DNA of 64,000 nt from Onchocerca lupi (taxonomy: Eukaryota > Nematoda > Chromadorea > Rhabditida > Onchocercidae), in assembly GCA_028564675.1 (NCBI GenBank), contig JAOVVO010000186.1:1-64000 (forward strand). The letters are read 5' to 3'. Both the position numbers and the translations under genes were made by a program. Of the stretch, positions 58,782 through 64,000 are shown in pieces. Under the pieces are notes generated by a model. It was given only the letters and a program-made list of their open reading frames with translations. It did not search any database and was not told where the DNA came from. The stretch's first letter is position 1, and the number at the start of each line of letters is the position of its first letter.

Positions 58782-61700
58782 GAGAATAAGGAATAAGCAT
58801 TCTTGCAGCAAAAAAAAAAATAAAAAGAAAAAAAAGATGCAGGAATTTTTGCAGGTGGAGAATACTAATTATGTCTGTAAGGATTATGGAAACTTCCAAG
58901 CTTACATTTAGTTTTATAATAGTGACCTAATATGAACCTGAAATTGAAATCTGAAATTGCAGCAATTCGTAATATTATCGATTTACATTAAGCAATTTTC
59001 ATATTTGTATTCATTGTTTTGCAAATTTGTAAAATATCTTCTATGCATATCGGAATTCTAAGAAAAGTACAAATTTGAGTTAATTAAATTAGTCAATGAA
59101 TAAATTTAAAAAAACAGACACAAACGATCTTCAATATTATAATAAAATATTACAAAATAGATCAAATATTGAGATTTAGAAAAAAAAAAGCAATGAATTA
59201 ATCGGAAATGTCAGTCATAAGAAAGAAACGGATGCAAATTTAATTAATTGAATCACTTAAATAAATAAGTTGTATTAGTTGAATTTTTAACAAATACAGT
59301 AAGAAAAATAAATCATTTGGTTTTTTTGAAAATATTCAATTTTTAACTCACTTTTTTTAACGATTATTCCTATAATTTACGACAATATAATACATATATA
59401 TTTTTTCGATTACTAAGCTTTTTTTAAAGAAGTTTACAGTACCAAGAATAATACGGTATTCAATACAGTATATCTTCCAATTCTTAAAAAAGAAAATTTA
59501 ATTTGAAAACAAAAGAAAAAAGTGACATACAATAAAGAAAATAAACAACATGGACATTTAAGATGAAAAATTCATCAATACATTTTAGTAAAAATAATTA
59601 ATTTAGCAATTGCTATTGCAGATTATCAATTTAAATTTAAGTAATTCCTATATGAAATAATTTGTGGATGAGAAAAAAGTAATTAAAAAAAAGTCGGAAA
59701 TTCTGTAATGTAAAGTAATAAAATGTAAAATCGATGTCATCATCATTGAATTGTGGGATTTTTCCTTTTATTACCATTTATTGTTGATTGCTAAAATGAA
59801 GGATTTGTGTTAAAATGCACAGACACCTGCTTTTACCCACAAACTAACTCAACTCTTACCCAATTTAATTTCCTTTCCTACAATTTATTCATTCATTCCA
59901 ATTTAGACCAAAATTTACATATTTGATTAATTCCTAAATGAGGGACCAAAATAAAGAGAAAAGATTCGAAATATCTCTGTATTTATCATAATTTTAAGTA
60001 TATGTTATTCAAATTTTTGATATCTTAATATATCTTGATCTGATTTACAGTTGTTGATAATCCAATTTACAATTACTGATAAATGATAAGGAAATATGGA
60101 TTGTATGTTTTAAATGAAAATATTTTGAAACTTTAGTACTTTTTTATTTTTTATTGTTCTAAAAGTTAAGTTTATAGACTTGAAATATTTCGATTTATCG
60201 GTATAGTCTGATTAGTGATAAATTTATACGAAATGATAGAGTGTTAGGTAATCATTTTATTTATTTCATTCCTTATTAAGCTATTCTACTTCTCTCTTTT
60301 TATTGAATAACAAAAATAGGAATTTATAAATATCGATAAAAATATAACCCGTTTGTGTAAGCAATATAAACTAATCAAAAGAAATGTATTTTTTATTCGA
60401 ATACAATAGATTAATAAGAAATTAAATATATGAATTAAGATTAGTATATTCGCCTTTTTTTATGTGTGTGTCAAGAAATTAATCATTCAGGATAGTTTTA
60501 TTTAGAAAGGAAGCAAAATTTTACAATATTTTTTAAAATATATTTTTATTTTATGTGATTATTTTAAATGTTTGTTTTGAAATTTTCTCAAATCTTCAAT
60601 TATTTTCATACTTTCATATACATATTTTGTAATAAAATTAAATGAACATGTTTCTAATAAAATTAAATGAAAAATATTACAATTGTATATGCTTTAAATA
60701 TTTTCACATAGCTTTTGCTAAGTTTTTGTAAAATTTTTCTAAATTTATTTTTTTGCTATAATTTTGCTTGATATAAGATAGTTATTGACAAAAAGATTTT
60801 ATCCTTTTTTTTTTTTAAAAAAAGAAACTTTTTTCACTTCCAGAATTTTTGCTGCGCAGTTTTCAGTTTTTCGATTATCCATTTATATTATCTATTATTT
60901 ATTGTCATAAGGAAGTATTGAGAAATTTCAGAAAATTTCATATTTATCAAAAAATTATTTTCTTTCATAAAATTCAAATTATTTCAAGCAGAATTAATAA
61001 ACTAATATGCATTTTTATGAGAAATTGAAAAAAAAAAATGATATGAAATGAAATATTACGATTAACTATCAATTTTATTACATTTCAAATTTCAGTAGAA
61101 AAAAAAAGAAAAAGAAAAGACTTTTTGTCATTTTTTTTTCTTCCGAAAGCTAAAATTTTTTCTAAAGTTTTACGAAGCATTTCGAAGCAGAAATATTCGA
61201 ATACCACCGAGAATAATTAATCAAAATTCTCCTTCATGCATGCAATTTGACTTGCAATTTTTTCACTTGCATCGTAAGTTATGCATTTCTTTTTTTCATC
61301 TTTGATTTTCGTATTTTTATGATAGATGAAGCGATTAATTTTAAAATACTAGAAATTCCGCAAAACTATTGTTCAAAAAAAGTTTTCGAATCCGTAGCAA
61401 TAGCTTATATTTGGTGACTTTTAATCTTTAAAATTGCAATTAAGAAATGGGTTTTTTTTCTTCTGCAAAACTTTTTTCCTTAGTTTTAAAACTTTTCTTC
61501 GAATTATTATTATTATTTTTACTATTATTAGCATATTTAAACAAATATAACTATTCTATCGTTTTCATTTTTTAATCTTTAAAATCGATAGTGCAATTTT
61601 TCTTCTCAAGCAGTAATATATTTCGGAATGTAAATGGAAGAATGGAAATGAAAGAGGACAAATCAATAAAATGATTTTATCAACGTGCTAAGCTCTTGAA

Positions 61701-64000
61701 AAAACAAAAAAAAAAAGTGGAAATTATAAGCCAAGCATTATTTGAGCCAACTTAATGCAAAAGTAGTAATTGATCAAATCTTTAATTTGATATTTTTTTT
61801 AATATTAATAAAATGAATAATCTTTTTTTTCTTTTTTCATTTTATTATAATTTACCATAAAAATTTAAATTTGATGTATTGTTGTTAAAAATTTCAAATT
61901 TTTGGATGCAAAAAAAAAGTTTGATTAAAAAAAGAATTTGATTTAAAGTACTAAATTATTAATTTCCTAGGTGAAACTATTCAGTATTTTTTTCCATTTT
62001 TTAAAATTATTCTGTATTATAAAATCATACTTATTTTTCTTATAGCTTTTTCACGAATATATTTCAAAATTTCTAATTTATAAAACGTAAAAAAAGTATA
62101 AAAAAGCTAAAAGTTGAAAAAGTTAAAAAAAAAGTTAAAAAAAAAAGTTAAAAATTAAGTTAAACAGTTAAAAATAATTACAATGAAACTATTTAATTTT
62201 TAATATCAACTAAATTGTTACGTCTGTTCAATTAAGTTAAATTATTTACGTTCATTCAATTATTCTTTTTTTTTATTATTGATTTTTATAACAATAATAT
62301 CTAAGAATTAAACCAAATAATTAAAAAAAAAAATAGAATTAATTTGAAATACAATCATTTTGATCCGGAAAAAATATTATCATTTGCGATTATTATCATA
62401 AAACAATTAAATTGCTTTCGGTTTATTTTCCAAAAAAATTATCTTTCTTTTTTTCCTCAATCATTCTTTTTTCCCATTTTATTTACATCCAAAACAAATA
62501 TTATTCAAAAAAGATTTTGGTGAAGAAAAGGAAAAATTTATTTTTTAATTTCATTAAATTTTGTGAAATTTGATGAAATTTGATAGAATGAATATTTCAA
62601 GTTGATTTAAGATAAGTAGATTGCGGAATAAATCATATGATTTTGTTCGATTAATTAATCATACAACTGTCTATTATTATTATTATTAATTAATTCAAAT
62701 GATTTATATAACTAAAGTATTAGATTAATATGTATTTTTTTTAATAAAAAATAATTGTTCTTCCGTTTTTTTTTTGTTAACTAAACAATTAATTAGCATT
62801 TCGAATTTCCATAGGAACTAATTATTAACTACTTTTTATTTAGCTTAATTAAATAAATTATTCGATTTTTTGATTTCTCATTTGACTTAAATCATGCGAT
62901 TATTTTGAACTTTAATAAAAAGATAATTTTATTATCTATTTTTTTTTTGCTTTAGTTATTTCTTTCAGTCTTCATTTTTTTCATTCATTTTAAAATTTAT
63001 TTTTCTTTTTTTAAAATTTTTTTATTTAAAAAGTGAAAAATATTGATAATATTTTAATAGAATAAATTAGAAGAGAAAGTAAATTGTTTATTTTTTCTTT
63101 TTTTTTCTTGAACAATTAATTCATTATAAAATGAAAAATATTAATAACATTTTAACAAAGTTAAATTAGAGGAGAGAGAGAGGGAGAGAGAGAGAGAGAG
63201 AGGGATATAATAAATAGTTTAATTTTATTGTTCAAGAATTAGTTTAATAGTATCATAATAAATTTTTTAAACCAAATGTGATAAATGTGACACTAATCAG
63301 CTTTTTTTTTATTTTTTTAAATTTTCCTTACGAACATAATTAAAACTTTTCGAAAGAGGAAGAATCAAAATGAATTGTTAATTGAACGGAATTTTTCTTG
63401 TTCCATTCGTATCCGTTTGTGTTATACATACGTTTCTGATCATTTTTCTCGTCGTAATATCATTAATTTTAACAAAAATTGAAAGATAGCAAAATGATGT
63501 CACACACATCTTTGTTAGTTTTAAAATTTTTTATGAAAAAAGAAGAAGAAAAAAGGGAAAAGGGAAATTTGAATGAAAAAATCGCAAAGAAGAAAGAAAA
63601 TAAATGCGATATTTGGGATTTTCTACAACAATTGATATATTTTATGTTATCTTTCTTGACTTTTTCCTTTTTCCTTCCTTTTTTTTTTTCATTTGATTTA
63701 TTATTTATTCAAAAAAATGCTGGATAGAAATAAAAATTAGAATTGGAATGGAAAAGAAGTAAGCAAATTTTTTTTTTTTTGAAATGAATTTAACAAATTC
63801 TATTTTATGTTTTCCATATTTAAAATTATCCTTTCATTTTGCTGTATATATTAGGTATATTTATACAATGATTTTGAAGATAAATAATCTAATAATTTAA
63901 ATAAGTAATAATGAAACAAATGATAAACAATCAATGAACTTTTATTGGTGATATATTTTCAATTTTATATGAAAGAAAAAAAAGGTTAGAATTGTGATAA
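57849..64000. other. Low-complexity sequence after the signal-peptide exon
   Basis: Mostly A/T runs, including a 31-base poly(T) at 58749-58779. No exon with convincing codon content and splice sites was seen on either strand. The lysine-rich frame at 63479-63727 is low-complexity and rejected. It is probably intron of the gene starting at 57666, or intergenic. Confidence 0.5.
63172..63206. repeat. GA dinucleotide microsatellite
   Basis: GAGGAGAGAGAGAGGGAGAG followed by further GA repeats. Simple polypurine tract. Confidence 0.95.

Noticed and set aside
63479..63727. Plus-strand 82-codon frame
   Set aside because: Lysine and phenylalanine runs from poly(A) and poly(T) tracts; no splice or family support.
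1..64000. tRNA or rRNA genes, CRISPR arrays, bacterial operons
   Set aside because: No tRNA B-box context, rRNA-like block or regularly spaced repeat array with unique spacers was recognised; the genes are intron-containing and eukaryotic.

Overview
The window is very AT-rich, intron-dense eukaryotic DNA. Exons are short and lie between long introns with GTAAGT, GTTAGT or GTTTGT donors and TTTTCAG-type acceptors. Candidate spliced-leader acceptors sit at or just upstream of start codons, and a nematode-style divergent PP1 phosphatase and a decayed Helitron are present. Together this suggests a nematode, most likely a filarial or related clade III species; the species itself cannot be named from the sequence.

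Layout: (1) 1-5737 is intergenic, with a small terminal-inverted-repeat element at the left edge and two minisatellites. (2) 5738-14961, plus strand, is a complete five-exon AIG1/ADTRP-family membrane hydrolase of 243 residues. Its second intron carries a Helitron remnant (about 8846-12318) with a broken Rep/helicase gene on the minus strand, and its third intron carries a minisatellite split by a 526-bp insertion. (3) 16830-21709, minus strand, is a complete eight-exon PP1-like serine/threonine phosphatase of 365 residues, convergent with the previous gene. (4) 22016-33950 is a gene-poor AT-rich stretch. (5) 33982-41516, plus strand, holds the first part (seven exons, about 386 residues) of a glypican; its last exons were not found. 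(6) 41517-57665 shows no confident gene but many local tandem duplications, a perfect 20-bp inverted repeat, a GC-richer island with a nested hairpin, and an 800-bp GT-rich block. (7) 57666-57848, plus strand, is the signal-peptide first exon of an unidentified secreted or membrane protein, followed by low-complexity sequence to the window end.

The genes do not form an operon and have no obvious shared pathway: one is a lipid hydrolase, one a phosphatase and one a cell-surface heparan-sulfate proteoglycan core. The most distinctive features are the nested and internally deleted Helitron, the PP1 paralogue whose normally invariant C-terminal active-site loop is rewritten, and the frequency with which non-coding DNA here is locally duplicated. 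I found no tRNA, rRNA or CRISPR. No computation or database search was run; all family calls come from motif recognition.
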